NCBI GenBank assembly: GCA_024180945.1
Contig: JAKSGN010000006.1
Coordinates: 4,340,001 to 4,404,000 of the forward strand
Source: Macrophomina tecta
Lineage: Eukaryota; Ascomycota; Dothideomycetes; Botryosphaeriales; Botryosphaeriaceae
Length of the DNA stretch: 64,000 bases
Direction: 5' to 3'
Each line of letters starts with the position of its first letter. The stretch's first letter is position 1. A program made the position numbers and the translations under genes. Below are positions 36,439-47,293 of the stretch, in pieces. The notes under the pieces are model-generated. The model did no database searches, was not told the origin of the DNA, and saw only the letters and a list, made by a program, of their open reading frames with translations.

Positions 36439-37186
36439 TTGTGAGCGTCTCGTTTCCTCTTTTTCTTTTTTTTTTTTTTTTTTTTGCCGTCTCTCTTGGG
36501 GTGGGAATCTAGAAGAAGGAGAGGGGCGAGGGTTTGGAGAGTGACTTCTATTCTTATGGCATGATGTACGAAATTTGAAAACAGATATACTTGTGAAGAT
36601 GCTGTGCTTGGAAAATGGAGTGAGCATGATGATGGCCAGTTGATAGTGGCAGACGCAGTTTGTTTGCACTGCCTGACGAACAAGCTAGTGCAGTGAATGC
36701 CTGGAGTTCCACTGACCATTACTGTTCAGATGGATATGCACGTTGAACGCAGTTGACGGAAAAATAGCTTCTAGAGGCGCAGGAGTTTACCACCCAATGA
36801 ATTCAGAGTTGAAGGTATATTCGCAAACATATGCTCGTCAACAGAAAACAAGAAAAACAGAAGAACGGGTATTCTGCCCTTTTGCTTTGCTCTCACAAAA
36901 AAAAAAAAAAAAAAAAGGGCAAAAAGCAGATGCGTTCAACGATCAGCGCCTGTGACCCTCTTTTGATCAACGTCAAAACAGTAAGCGTGCCCTACCCATC
37001 TAAAATGCAGCAGGGACAACAACCATGTCCACGCAAGTACGGCGAGAGAGCGAAAAAAAAAAAAAAAAACAGAGCCCGCGCTCAATCTCAACGGATGAGC
37101 GTCAAGGAGGTGCAAACCGAACAAACACCAATGTGGGGAGAGAGTAAACAAAACGCCCGATCTTATCCTACACTCCCTCTCCCTAC
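36439..37186. other. Convergent intergenic region with homopolymer tracts
   Basis: This stretch lies between the 3' ends of DPL1 and SEC6. It holds a T run at about 36468-36485 and A runs at about 36898-36916 and 37053-37069, and no gene. Confidence 0.5.
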
Positions 37187-39481
37187 TCATTTTACCTTGC
37201 TCATGATCGTCTCAACGCCCCTCTCGACCTCGATCTGCCCAGCGCGGGCCTTGACCTCTCTGATCATACTGCGATCCGAGTCGTCCCTGGCGCGTAGCAC
37301 GGCCTCGACCCAGCCGACGTTGACGTCCCAGTACTCCATCTTGAACTGCTCAAAGACATCGGGCAGGGCCTGCTTGTCCGCCTCGAGCAGCTGGACGAAC
37401 TTCTCGACGACGCGCCATTTCTGGCGGATTTCAGGGCCGGCTGGGAAGTTGCCGAAGAAGTCGAAAACCGCCAGGACGTCGTCGCGGATCTTGTCGACGA
37501 AGGGGTCGGTGCGGCGGAACTTCGCGCCCTTGTTGCGGACGGAGGCGAGGTAGCGGACGAGTAGCTCGTCGGCGAGCTCCTCGACGAGGACGTCGCGCAG
37601 CGAGGGGTGCAGGACCGTCTCGTAGTCGTTGAGGTAGTCCTGGAATGTCGAGACAATCTGGCCCACGCGTTTTTGGGAGTACCAGCCGGGGGTGAAGAAC
37701 TCCGGTAGGATGGTGCGGAAGTCGACGTCGAAGATGAGGCGCACGAAGACGGTGAGCATGTGCGTGCCGAGGTCGACGTAGCCGTCGCGGAGCAGGTCAA
37801 TCTGCTGGCTGGCCGCGGCCGAGTACTGCGGCGACGTGAGCGCGAGAGCGTCACGGCTGAAGCGCGAGAGGTACGAGCCGCCGGTCTGGGCTTCGTCCTC
37901 GCCGTCGTCAATACAGGCGATCTGGTCGTTGGCGATGGCGACGAGCCAGTCTTGGAGTGGCTGCAGGCCGTCTTGGTCACCAATGCCTTGAACGTACTTG
38001 TCCAGCTCAATGTCGACGAGCTCTTCCCAGAGGCGCTGCCGCGAGGAGAGGGCTTTGAACATGGCGTCGATGACGCCTTCGGCCACGTCGTGCCGGTTGC
38101 TGTTGCCGGCGACGGCTAACTGCTCGCGCAGCATCGACCACATGTCTCCCAGCGTCTTGGTGCGGAAGCAGCCGTTGATGTCCGTGTCAAGAGAGTTCTC
38201 GGAGCGGGTGATGAACTCTGACTTGTCTGTTTCGGACATACGGGACATCCATTCTTCGACAGCCTTGATGATCAGCTGGCGGTATTCGCGGACCAGTTCT
38301 GCACCGCGGTTGTCGATCAGGTGTGGTGTTAGCTCCTCCTCTGGGACGCCTAGTTTTATCATCTTTTTGTAGTATTTCTCCTCCCATTGCACAATGGCCA
38401 ACATCTCCATGGGCTTGAGGTCGGGGTCATCGATGTGCCCAACCAGCCAGTCGTGCATCAGCTTGTGGTATATGCTGACGTAAGTCTTAAAGACTTTCCA
38501 CTTGCGCGGCATAAGGCTTACCATGCCGAGCTTGACCGTGTTCAGATCGTTGAAGTACCAGCGCACGCTCTTCTCCAGTCTGTCCGGATCTTCCAGGAAG
38601 GCCTGGTTGGACTCCTCGATTTTACTTTGTGCCGACAGCTCAATGGCCTTGAGAAATTTCTCCTTGTAACCGCGCAGCTCTTTGGGACCAGTAGCGATGG
38701 ATTTGAAACGTGATGCCAGCTCCTTGTATTCTCGTTGCGCGTCCTGCAGCGCCTGGACCTTCTTGTCGACCTTCTCTTCTTCCTCAATGATCAATGCTAA
38801 GCGTACCACCATTCCGTTATTACCGGTCACCACAAGCTGGATGAGGTTCATGCAGGCCACACCGACGTGCTCGTCGAACAGTTCGATCACGCGGTCGAGG
38901 CGGTCAAAGTAGTCCTGTAATGTCGCCCCGGATTCGAGCTGCAGATTGTTGACCAACTCCAAGCTCAGCGTTTCGTCCTCCGAGTTCTTGATCTGGTCCA
39001 TGGCCGCATCCCTGATGTTCCGCAGCTTACTCAACCCGTAATGCACCTGCAGTAAATTTGGCTGGTTTTCTAAGTCCTGCTCGTCCTCGTCTAAGAGCAT
39101 CTCCAGCTCGCCGAGCTGCTGCTCAAACCCGTCAATGTCCTGCTTCATCTTCTGCACAGCCTCGAAATTCCTATGCGTCTGGGCGACCAGGTTGATGTGC
39201 GGGAAGTCGCGAATCATCTGCTGGGCCTCAGCGCAGAGGCGGTCGATAGTCATCATCTCGTCCTTGATGGCGTTGACGGTGCGTTGGCCCTCGCTGATGC
39301 TGCCCATGCCGGCCTGGGTGATCTTGAGCTGCTCCTCCAAGCCATGCCGTAGCTGCGCGTCGACAGCGGCCTTCTTGCGCGTGAACTCGCCCTTCAAGCT
39401 GGCGATCTTGTCCAGGTCCTCCGGGTGCCGCAGCAGCTCGGCCAGCTTTGCCAGGCTGGCTCCGTCCGCCGCATCGTTCAT
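37187..39481 (-). CDS. SEC6: Exocyst complex component SEC6
   Basis: SEC6 (EXOC3) is a core subunit of the exocyst, which tethers secretory vesicles to the plasma membrane before SNARE fusion. The gene is a single open frame of 764 residues without introns, unusual for this window and close to the family's usual length (yeast about 800). The first about 180 residues are coiled-coil and helical. Recognisable SEC6 blocks are HYGLSKLRNIRDAA, DRVIELFDEHVGVACMNLI and RKWKVFKTYVSIYHKLMHDW; the C-terminal half is helical bundles. The start ATG follows no other in-frame candidate and opens directly into the conserved helical region. It is divergent from MRPL33. Confidence 0.94.
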   Translation of the reverse strand: MNDAADGASLAKLAELLRHPEDLDKIASLKGEFTRKKAAVDAQLRHGLEEQLKITQAGMGSISEGQRTVNAIKDEMMTIDRLCAEAQQMIRDFPHINLVAQTHRNFEAVQKMKQDIDGFEQQLGELEMLLDEDEQDLENQPNLLQVHYGLSKLRNIRDAAMDQIKNSEDETLSLELVNNLQLESGATLQDYFDRLDRVIELFDEHVGVACMNLIQLVVTGNNGMVVRLALIIEEEEKVDKKVQALQDAQREYKELASRFKSIATGPKELRGYKEKFLKAIELSAQSKIEESNQAFLEDPDRLEKSVRWYFNDLNTVKLGMVSLMPRKWKVFKTYVSIYHKLMHDWLVGHIDDPDLKPMEMLAIVQWEEKYYKKMIKLGVPEEELTPHLIDNRGAELVREYRQLIIKAVEEWMSRMSETDKSEFITRSENSLDTDINGCFRTKTLGDMWSMLREQLAVAGNSNRHDVAEGVIDAMFKALSSRQRLWEELVDIELDKYVQGIGDQDGLQPLQDWLVAIANDQIACIDDGEDEAQTGGSYLSRFSRDALALTSPQYSAAASQQIDLLRDGYVDLGTHMLTVFVRLIFDVDFRTILPEFFTPGWYSQKRVGQIVSTFQDYLNDYETVLHPSLRDVLVEELADELLVRYLASVRNKGAKFRRTDPFVDKIRDDVLAVFDFFGNFPAGPEIRQKWRVVEKFVQLLEADKQALPDVFEQFKMEYWDVNVGWVEAVLRARDDSDRSMIREVKARAGQIEVERGVETIMSKVK

Positions 39482-40147
39482 TGTTCGCGTGGAGTCGCCG
39501 GACGCGGAACCCCTTTAAGCCTCGGCGGCCTCCTTACTCCTTCCTCTGCGTCTGGGTAACCGGCAGGTGAGGGCGACGGTGCATTTGGGCCGCGACGGGC
39601 CAAGGAAGAAGCGGGAGTGAGATGCGGTTGGGGGAAGTGCGGTCTGAAGCGAGCGTCGACGTCAGAGGTAGGTGACGGGCGGTACGTGTTCGTTGTTTGT
39701 TGCGGAGCTTTTTTGGCCTTTTGCGTGACTCGAGGATTGGGGGCTTCAGGGAAGCGCGTGTCTTGGAGCTTTCCGTGGTTACGTTTCCCCCGCGCCTCCG
39801 TATGCGGCAGAGAGCCCTGAGACAGGCGCCCGCTGATCGTCGGGCTTGGCATGCGCGCATCCGCCAGAAGATTTCCTGCTGCTGCAACCACCGCCAACTG
39901 CTGTCTGCATCAACCCGGACGGCATTCCCGTGTACCGACGCGCCCGCTGCTTCTCGGCCGCTGCCAGCCTCGATTCCGCCGCAGACTGCCCAGCTCACGC
40001 TACGCTTGCCCGTCCAATTGTCCCACGACAACCTCCTCTCGCGCCGCATCCACCAGCACCACGCTCCGTATCCACCCCACACGTTCTTACGCCGCTTCGA
40101 CGAAGAAACGACATCAAATCACAAGAATTAAAAAAAAGAAAAAAACA
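39482..40147. promoter_or_regulatory. Bidirectional promoter region, SEC6 / MRPL33
   Basis: These 666 bases separate the divergent SEC6 and MRPL33 start codons. The frame of MRPL33 stays open through its right half (see the separate observation). No factor site was assigned. Confidence 0.4.
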
Positions 40148-40402
40148 ATGGCGTACTTCCGCATCACACTCATGCGCTCGGCCATCGGCCTACCCCAGAA
40201 GACGCGCGGCGTGCTCGCCGCCCTCGGCCTGCGCAAGCGCATGCGCACCGTTTACCACCCCGTCACGCAGTCGGTCGCCGGCCAAATCCTGCGCGTCAAG
40301 GAGCTCGTTGACGTACACGAGGTCGACACGCCGCTGACGGATGCCGAGCAGCGCGAGCTGAGGCGGCCGGATCCGGGGTATTATGTCGAGAGGAGGGCTT
40401 GA
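40148..40402 (+). CDS. MRPL33: Mitochondrial large-subunit ribosomal protein uL30m
   Basis: This is the mitochondrial homologue of bacterial L30, a component of the mitoribosomal large subunit. The open frame from the ATG at 40148 encodes 84 residues without introns, matching the usual short fungal protein. The L30 core is clear: YFRITLMRSAIGLPQKTRG, then LGLRKRMRTVYH and the VAGQILRVKELVDVHEV strand-helix-strand end. The start is preceded by an A-rich leader. The same frame is open upstream for about 100 codons and is rich in Arg, Ser and Thr, so an N-terminally extended form is possible. I chose the internal ATG because it begins exactly at the conserved core. Confidence 0.92.
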   Translation: MAYFRITLMRSAIGLPQKTRGVLAALGLRKRMRTVYHPVTQSVAGQILRVKELVDVHEVDTPLTDAEQRELRRPDPGYYVERRA

Positions 40403-41317
40403 TTGTTTTCAGGTTGATTGTTGTGGGCGACCAGCAAGATTTCTACGAGAAGAACTGGGCTGATGGATGTGACGGAGTCGTGGGGGGAGGATGGCGGTTC
40501 TGTATGGGCCTGGGTTGAGAGGATTGATGGACTGGAGGCGGACACGATATCCCGCGACCACTAGCATGATATCCGGCCTTCCGAAATGAAAAAAGAGAGG
40601 GATACAGATCCGTGCAGGATGCCACCAGGGTCTGGGCGGAAGGATACTCATACTAGAGGGGTTGTGTGCGGTGATGTAAAACAATGCATGAACGGCGTTT
40701 AGGTCAATGTTGAGTCAAAGAGGATATTCATCCAGCTGGGAATTGGGGCCTGTGTGGACGGAGAGCTAGTGGCCAGACGCGATCTGCTCACTTAGAGCAG
40801 ACACTGCAATTCAGCGTAGCTGTCTGCAATACTGTTCAACGCAAGCTCCCGCCATCTGTATTCCACGAGTCATCAATGAATAGGAACGGCCGAGAGACAG
40901 AAGTGTTTGCGGAGAAGGTCTTTGATCATTATGTCTGCTTTCCAGATTTCCCACCAGCCTTTCCCAAGATCCACCGTGCCCTACACAATGCCTACGACCA
41001 TCCACCGGGTAGTTTTCATACAAGTACATAGAAGCCCACAACCGAAGTGTCTTCAAAACAAGCCAGCCATAGCGCTTCCCAGGAGAGAGGAGTATCAGTG
41101 TTGAAATATACAAAAGAAGAAAGAGATGTTCGAAAAGTTGGGTGACCTTTTTCTTAGACAAAAACGCCGGCTTTTTGCCCCCGTTCCCCACATGATAGCA
41201 ATGAGAAGCTTCGCAATTCGTGATTATACATTGAAGTTAGAGCGCAAGCACGCTTCTCGGAGATGGTATCGAGTCTCAAGGCGACCTCTCATGCGAATCT
41301 GGATCGGAATGCGCAAT
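40403..41317. other. Convergent intergenic region
   Basis: About 0.9 kb lies between the 3' ends of MRPL33 and MGE1. I see no conserved frame, RNA gene or repeat. Confidence 0.4.
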
Positions 41318-42219
41318 TTACGAGTTCTTGACGACGCCGACTTGAGCGGGCTGTGATGGGATCTGTCAGCAAGCAGAAGAGACTGGAGAAGGGAAAGCAT
41401 CTTACCCTCACAACTCTGCCATTCAGCAGGAAACCAGTGCGCTGGGTGAAGAAGCAAACACCATCCTCCTTATCGGGCATGGGAGTCTGGAAGACGGCCT
41501 CGTGGATGTTGGGGTCGAACTTCTCGTTCTCGGCGCTGGGATCGACGCGCTCAAGGCCGTGCTTCTTGAGCGTGTTGATCAAGACAGTGTCGGTCATCTT
41601 GAGGCCATCGTACAGGGTAAGCAGGTCCTTGTTCTCCTCAACCAGCTTCTCCTTAGGAACAGTAGACAGAGCGCGGTCAAGATTGTCGACAGACTCGACC
41701 AGATCGCGGGCGAAGCGCTGGATAGCAAAGTCCTTGGCAGCCTGGACTTCGCGCTTGGTGCGCTCTTGCAGGTTGTGGAATTCAGCGACTGAGCGGAGGT
41801 ACTTGTCCTGTAGTGCGACCTCATGTTAGCGAACCCTTCTTGCCATCGACACCCGATCCTCCGCCAAGCTGTATTCCATCGAAGGCAGGCTTGGAGGTGA
41901 GACAGCTAACCTTCAGCTCAAGAACCTCCTTGTTCTTGGCCTCAACCTGCTCCCTCAGCTTGTCCACCTCAGAGGGTTCTTTCGCCTGTTCGCCCTCCTT
42001 CTTCTCGTCCTTCGTCTCCTCTTGCTTCTTCTCCTCCTTGTTCGCCTCGGCTGACTCGGAGTACCATCTCGAAGCGGCCCTGAGAGGCGAAATGGCGGCA
42101 GCAGGAGCTACTGATGCGCGCAGCAGCGGGGACTGAGCACGGATGGAAGGCGAGGCGACCTGCGCGGATAGCCTGGAGCTGACGGCCCTGGATGATCTGA
42201 AGACGGCGCGGGACAGCAT
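41318..42219 (-). CDS. MGE1: Mitochondrial GrpE (nucleotide exchange factor of mtHsp70)
   Basis: MGE1 releases ADP from mitochondrial Hsp70 in protein import and folding. Exons 42219-41911, 41807-41406 and 41350-41318 give 247 residues. The first about 50 residues (MLSRAVFRSSRAVSSRL onward) form an Arg/Ser/Ala-rich matrix presequence, followed by a Lys/Glu-rich helix. The GrpE core includes KYLRSVAEFHNLQERTKRE, FARDLVESVDNLDRAL and NPNIHEAVFQ-like DPNIHEAVFQ. The last exon adds PAQVGVVKNS, where GrpE proteins normally end in a beta-domain strand. An upstream ATG in frame exists, but the one used begins the presequence directly. The gene shares 253 bases of upstream DNA with a divergent mitochondrial PrpF-like gene. 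Confidence 0.94.
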
Positions 42220-42472
42220 TGTGTGTGCGGACGGGATGGATGCGATTGAGTAAGTGGCGAGGAGGCGCAAGTGGGCAAGCTACAGAGATGTATGTAGAGA
42301 TGGTGACGATGATGCACATCCAAAAAGTTCTGACGGCACACGAGTGCCACGCCTGGCCCGAGCTCCTGCCCGATGTCGCCCGAGCGGAAAGCGGCGATCA
42401 CGACAGCCGCCCATCCGTGACTCTCTACCGAAACTAAACCTTCCCCATGTCTGCTCCTCCTCACAGCTCGTC
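42220..42472. promoter_or_regulatory. Short bidirectional promoter region, MGE1 / PrpF-like gene
   Basis: Only 253 bases separate the two divergent start codons, so the two promoters must overlap. Both products appear to be mitochondrial. Confidence 0.5.
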
Positions 42473-43708
42473 ATGCGCGGGGTACCAACACCCGGCCGCC
42501 CGCTGGCCAAATCGCTGAATGCTTTGTCTCCGTCGAGCTCAGCTCGAATCCCTCTCCGTGCCTTCTCTGCATCTCGTTCCACAATGCAGCAGTCGACCCC
42601 TGCAGCCTACTACAGAGGTGGCACCTCGCGCGGCGTCATGTTCCAGGAGAAACATCTTCCGAAAGATGACAGTCTTCGTCGCAGCATCTTTCTCCAAGTC
42701 ATGGGGACACCAGACCCAAATGGCCGCCAGCTGGACGGCATGGGCGCTGGCATCTCCAGTCTTTCCAAGATCTGTGTCATAGCTCCTACGGATGACCCGA
42801 ATGCCGACGTGACGTACACGTTCGTCGGCTTGGGCATAGAGACGCCCGTAGTTGACCTGGCTGGCAACTGCGGCAACATGAGTTCTGCCGTCGGCCCCTA
42901 CGCCTTCAACGAACGATTGCTGGGCGACATTGACTACGCCAAGGAAGGAACATCCGTTGTCCGCATATTCAATACAAACACTCAAAAATACATCCGCAAC
43001 TCTTTCCCGGTCGCAAATGGCCAAGCGCAGGCTCAGGGAGACTTCGCCATCGACGGCGTCGGAGGCACAGGTGCCAGAGTAACGTTGGATTTCCTCGACC
43101 CTTCTGGTTCAAAGACGGGCAAGCTTCTGCCCACGGGAAACGTGATTGACAAGTTCAATGGTATTGAGGTCAGCTGTGTGGATGCTGCTGGCCCTGGTGT
43201 CTTCGTGAGCGCTGATGACATTGGCGTGGATGGCACTATTCTTCCCAATGACTTTAATAAGTTTCCTGAAAAACTGAAGCTGCTGGAGGATATCCGCCGT
43301 CAAGCAGCAGTCGCCATGGGTATGGCCAAAAGTGTACCCGAGGTTCCAAGGGTTACGCCTAAGATTGCTCTGGTCTCCCCGTCTGCCACCCACAAGATTC
43401 TCTCTGGCCAGACTCAACACGCTTCTGCCGTGGATATTGTCATTCGCTTTCTCTCAGACGAACAGCCGCACAGGGCTATTCCTCTGACAGGCGCTTTATG
43501 TGTTGCTGCCGCTGCGAAAGTCAACGGGTCTGTTGTTCAAAGACATGTTGCGCAGAAACTAGTGGACCCAGGAATGGTCACCATCGGCCACTCCAGCGGA
43601 AGGATCCAGGTTACTGCTGCGATGAACGATCGAGGCGAAGTTGAGACTGCTTCGGTTTTCAGGACTGCCAGGAGGATCATGGATGGTCAAGTTTATTGGA
43701 ACAAGTGA
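42473..43708 (+). CDS. PrpF-family isomerase, probably mitochondrial
   Basis: PrpF proteins have the diaminopimelate-epimerase fold. Bacterial members isomerise methylaconitate or methylitaconate next to the 2-methylcitrate pathway of propionate use. The single open frame from the ATG at 42473 encodes 411 residues. The first about 38 are Arg/Ser/Ala-rich with RAFSAS before the core, a likely matrix presequence. The core starts with YYRGGTSRGVMF (GGTSRG at about 49-54), followed by PDPNGRQLDGMG and the conserved GNCGNMSSAVGPYAF. The end LMDG-like RIMDGQVYWNK is where the family stops. The frame is open further upstream but without ATG, so 42473 is preferred. Substrate is unproven; a mitochondrial location would fit the fungal methylcitrate cycle. 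Confidence 0.88.
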   Translation: MRGVPTPGRPLAKSLNALSPSSSARIPLRAFSASRSTMQQSTPAAYYRGGTSRGVMFQEKHLPKDDSLRRSIFLQVMGTPDPNGRQLDGMGAGISSLSKICVIAPTDDPNADVTYTFVGLGIETPVVDLAGNCGNMSSAVGPYAFNERLLGDIDYAKEGTSVVRIFNTNTQKYIRNSFPVANGQAQAQGDFAIDGVGGTGARVTLDFLDPSGSKTGKLLPTGNVIDKFNGIEVSCVDAAGPGVFVSADDIGVDGTILPNDFNKFPEKLKLLEDIRRQAAVAMGMAKSVPEVPRVTPKIALVSPSATHKILSGQTQHASAVDIVIRFLSDEQPHRAIPLTGALCVAAAAKVNGSVVQRHVAQKLVDPGMVTIGHSSGRIQVTAAMNDRGEVETASVFRTARRIMDGQVYWNK

Positions 43709-45223
43709 GTCCAAACTTTCCGCGAGTGAAAAATCGGTCATGAGCGCTGTGCCATTTCGCCGCGTGCCTAGACCTTTTATCTGTCCTTTTCACTACATGT
43801 TCTCAGATCAGAATCATTTTCTTGCTTCTGTATCCTTGGTGATATTATCCATCAAAGCTGTGTCCAGATAATCCCTCACTTCTACAATTTCGCCTTCAGT
43901 GTTCTAGCAAGTCGCCTAGTAGAAAGTGTCCTTATATTCTAAGCCAGTCTTTGTCTTGATGATGTTCGTCGTTTCCATTATTTCCCATTATTCATTCCCA
44001 CGGCGGACTGCTGCAGGTGAAAAGGATGTTCGCGATCTATGAGCGGACCTAACTGCCGGTCGTCTTTATACGAACTCGTTACGGCTCGTGTAGGTACCAG
44101 CAAGGACGGTTTTTGATTGGACAGTCCACACTGTATTACTACAGATGGACCAAATGCGCGCACATAAAGGCAAAAAAGCCCACAATTACTTACAGCCATC
44201 GGGAATGACATTCGCAAATATCTGGCATACCAAGCCATTGCCGTGATCACGGATGCTATGGGATCTTCGAAGTTCCTAAGGTTACGTTTTATAAAGGGTG
44301 AGGTTACGTCAAGGCCTCGCTTGGTTTGCTCTACACAGACTCATCGCTGATAGTGGTACGACCTTCAAGTAGAAGGGTAGTTTGACGGGCTGAGCCATAA
44401 GTTCGGAGTCTTCCTTGCAACGGTTATTCCGCTGAATTCGTGGGCTGTGCGAGTGAACCTGGTCTATGGTTTCTTTCTTCTTTTTTTCCTCTCCCCAGCT
44501 CTACTTTATTCCCAATCCCCTTTTCACGGTCCGCAGTAGCCTTGTCAGAGTGTTGATACCCAGCGCCGGGATGACGACCGTGTCCTCCAGCTCGTAAATC
44601 CTCGAACAGTGTCAAAAGTTCCAATCGTGGTGAAAGGGGAAGTAAGTTCTCCGATAGAGGTCAGGCAATCACGACGAGACCGGTAGCATGCCGGCCATCA
44701 TGGTCCTGAGCAGAGCAACTAGAATAATTTTCCGAAGTATTCCGGAATATTTTTTTTTTTTTTTTGCCGCAGCAGCTGTGCCAGTATCCGTTCTGGGAGT
44801 GGCTGAAGCCAACGCTGTAACGCTCGGAGAACCATATCCAAATTATATAGCCATTAACTGTGGTTCAACTTGGGATGCCCCTCGCTTGGAAGGCTTTGCA
44901 TGGCTTGCGAAACGTGCGCACAGCCGGACGCAGGGATTGCCCATGAACGGAAGCGGAAAGCCCTTCATTGCCTTTCCAATTGGAATACCCTACATTCCCA
45001 GCTTCATCTGGTCTCCAGCAAGGCGAAAGTAATATCGCCCGATAGAATCATGTACGACTGGTCCAAGTTCTGCTAATATCTTGGCTAGCCTCTGTTGTAC
45101 ATACTGCGGTTGCTGCAGCGTTATAAGGATGATCACCAAACATACACGAAGAAAGACAGTTAAGGCTACCAGGATACTTTAATGAAAGTACCGTCAAACA
45201 TAATTCCGATTTTAGCTTTGTTC
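43709..45223. other. Convergent intergenic region bordering the accessory block
   Basis: About 1.5 kb lies between the PrpF-like gene and the terpene synthase. It contains a T run near 44750-44766 and only small, motif-free frames. It marks the change from housekeeping to specialised-metabolism genes. Confidence 0.45.
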
Positions 45224-46799
45224 TCATTGGATTCTTGCCGCTTCCCCTCCGTACCTTGACGTGACAACCGAGTAAAATACATTGCCCGCCAACATCCTCA
45301 GCGAAGCTTCCACAAATCGCCATTCCTCAGAATCTAAGCAATCATCCACCATCAAATTTTCAATCTCCCTTTGCATTTCACTCTCTACCTCTAGCTGGTA
45401 GGCGTAAGTGAATGCTTTCGCGGACGACCATGACGTCAAGCCAAGAAGCTTCCGCATCACATCAACAGCATTTATTAGGTAGTGCACCTTTCCCTCTTCA
45501 TAAGCACGGAGTTCTTTCTCGAAAGAGGCGAGATCATTGACGAGCGAGAGGTGGTCACTGGCAAGGCGCATGATCTTTGCCAACTTCGGGTCTTCAATGT
45601 GTACACTTGAAGCAATGGAGAATTTGGTACACGCCAAGGTAAACCTATATCCACGTCAAAAGTGAGCGAGGCCCCGCTTTATAATGATTGACTTACGGTA
45701 CGGCGGCATCAACGTTCCGATACTGCAGATATTCGTCCATTGTCTGAAACTCGGCTGCAGGTGGAGAGTGTCTGCAGAAGTCGGCAAGCCGGTCAATGAC
45801 CTCCTGCCCGCCGTTACCCATGATGGTATCATGGTGCCTGAGTCCAGCCACAACCTCGTCGATGAAGGCTTGGAGCTCCGTGTTGTTGGCTCCATGCTCG
45901 GCACCTCCGCACTCCAGGCGCCTGATGAAGTCATCGCGCACCGCTCCCAGCTAGTTCCCCAATGTAAGTATCTGATCCTATCTGCCAACTCTCTCAGGGG
46001 GAAAAAAAGGCGGGGGCGGGGGAAACTGAATAAAACGTACCTTGCCCTCTTCATGCATCTCCCACGAATCTACGCCAAACACCGCCACCATTAGCATATC
46101 CCAACCCAACCCGACCAGGCTCACCAGGGACAGGCTGAACCCACCATCAAACACGATGATAAACACGATGGCCGCGCTCACCAGCCTCATGCGCGCCTCG
46201 TCCGCGCCCGGGAACAGGTACGTCGCGAACTTAGTGAAGCGGTCCTCGGCCGGCCGCCGCAGCTCCGCCGCCGCCACGTCCGCCAGCGACTTGCCGCCCT
46301 TGGCCCGCACCGCTTGGCTCATCTCCGCGCTGCCGGCGAACAGCTCGAGCGCGCGCGAGGACGTCTCCAGGCCGGCGCGCCAGTGGCGGGACTGCCGCGC
46401 GGAGGGAAAGCCCGTCGGGAAGGGGAGGCCGGCGGCGCGCGGGGAGATGTCGAAGCCGTGAAAGTCGTCGTTGCGCGCTGGTTTGCTGCGCGGAGGGCAG
46501 CTGGGATCGGAGACTTCCTGGTCCTCTTCTGCTGGAGGGGACGGAGGAAGGGTGTGGCGCGGCACGGGGAAGCGAATGGTTGGCGCGACCGCGTTCAGGT
46601 ACGGGGTGGAAACATCGGCCAGCCAGTTATATGCGTAAGTGACCCGTGATAGGTCATGGTGATTATCTGGGCCGGCAAGAGCCTCTGCTGCACGATTAGC
46701 TCTGGGCCTTCGCAGAAAGTGTAGATGCACTCCAACCATTGATGGTCTCGGAGGAGAGTGTTGCGGCACACATGTTTGCAGATTTGCTTGCGGCTCCAA
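45224..46799 (-). CDS. Class I terpene synthase
   Basis: This enzyme is predicted to ionise and cyclise a prenyl diphosphate, most likely farnesyl diphosphate, in a Mg2+-dependent reaction. Exons were read as 46799-46145, 46069-46041, 45950-45697 and 45644-45224, giving about 452 residues from the first ATG. All class I marks are present: the aspartate-rich motif DDSWE (about 218-222), made by splicing exon 1 to a 29-base exon 2; the pyrophosphate-sensor Arg in YLQYRNVD (about 306); the NSE triad NDLASFEKE (about 349-357); and the RY pair in SRYGG (about 443-444). The 5' end is uncertain: the ATG at 46739 is an alternative, and the N-terminal about 130 residues are not obviously conserved and may hide an intron. 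Neighbouring reductase, P450, exporter and regulator genes suggest a terpenoid cluster. The product cannot be told from sequence. Confidence 0.86.
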
Positions 46800-47293
46800 G
46801 ACAAGTCTCCATGAGGGATTTATAAACCGAAGGAGAAACTTAGGCGCCTATACTATCTGATACGTTACCCCATTTTGCTGTAGCGCATAGGAGAGGCATC
46901 CTGAATGGCCTCTGATGTATTGACATTCGAATCGTTCGGCCTTCGGACGTAGATCGAGCTGCCTCTACAGACCCACACGGCATGATGTTTAGTATCATCG
47001 TTTCAAGTTCCGTACGTGTGGTATAGATCGACCGTTCGAAAGTCACCGGTATGGCTCGGGCGGCCTGTGCTTTGTATCGCTTAGCGAGCATTGATATACA
47101 TTGCTGAGGCCGAGTCATGAGAAGCACGGCGAGCATGGCATAGGCTGCCTGAAGCGAGTGACTGCACGTAAACCATTCAGGGCCAAGCCTCATTGTCTCA
47201 GATCTTCAAAAGAAGACGCGCCATCAAGCGACGGCTCCGTGCTCCAAATACCCACTACCTATCTCTACCGAATCACTTCACGAGCCGTCGGTG
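46800..47293. other. Intergenic: terpene synthase promoter
   Basis: These 494 bases lie between two minus-strand cluster genes. A 117-codon frame on the minus strand has no recognisable motif and I do not call it a gene. Confidence 0.4.

Noticed and set aside
42254..42472. 73-codon upstream extension of the PrpF-like protein
   Set aside because: It has no ATG, overlaps the promoter of MGE1 and is not like the family; the ATG at 42473 begins a good presequence.
46840..47193. 117-codon minus-strand frame between terpene synthase and PRISE gene
   Set aside because: No motif, no plausible neighbours by splicing, and it lies where the synthase promoter should be.
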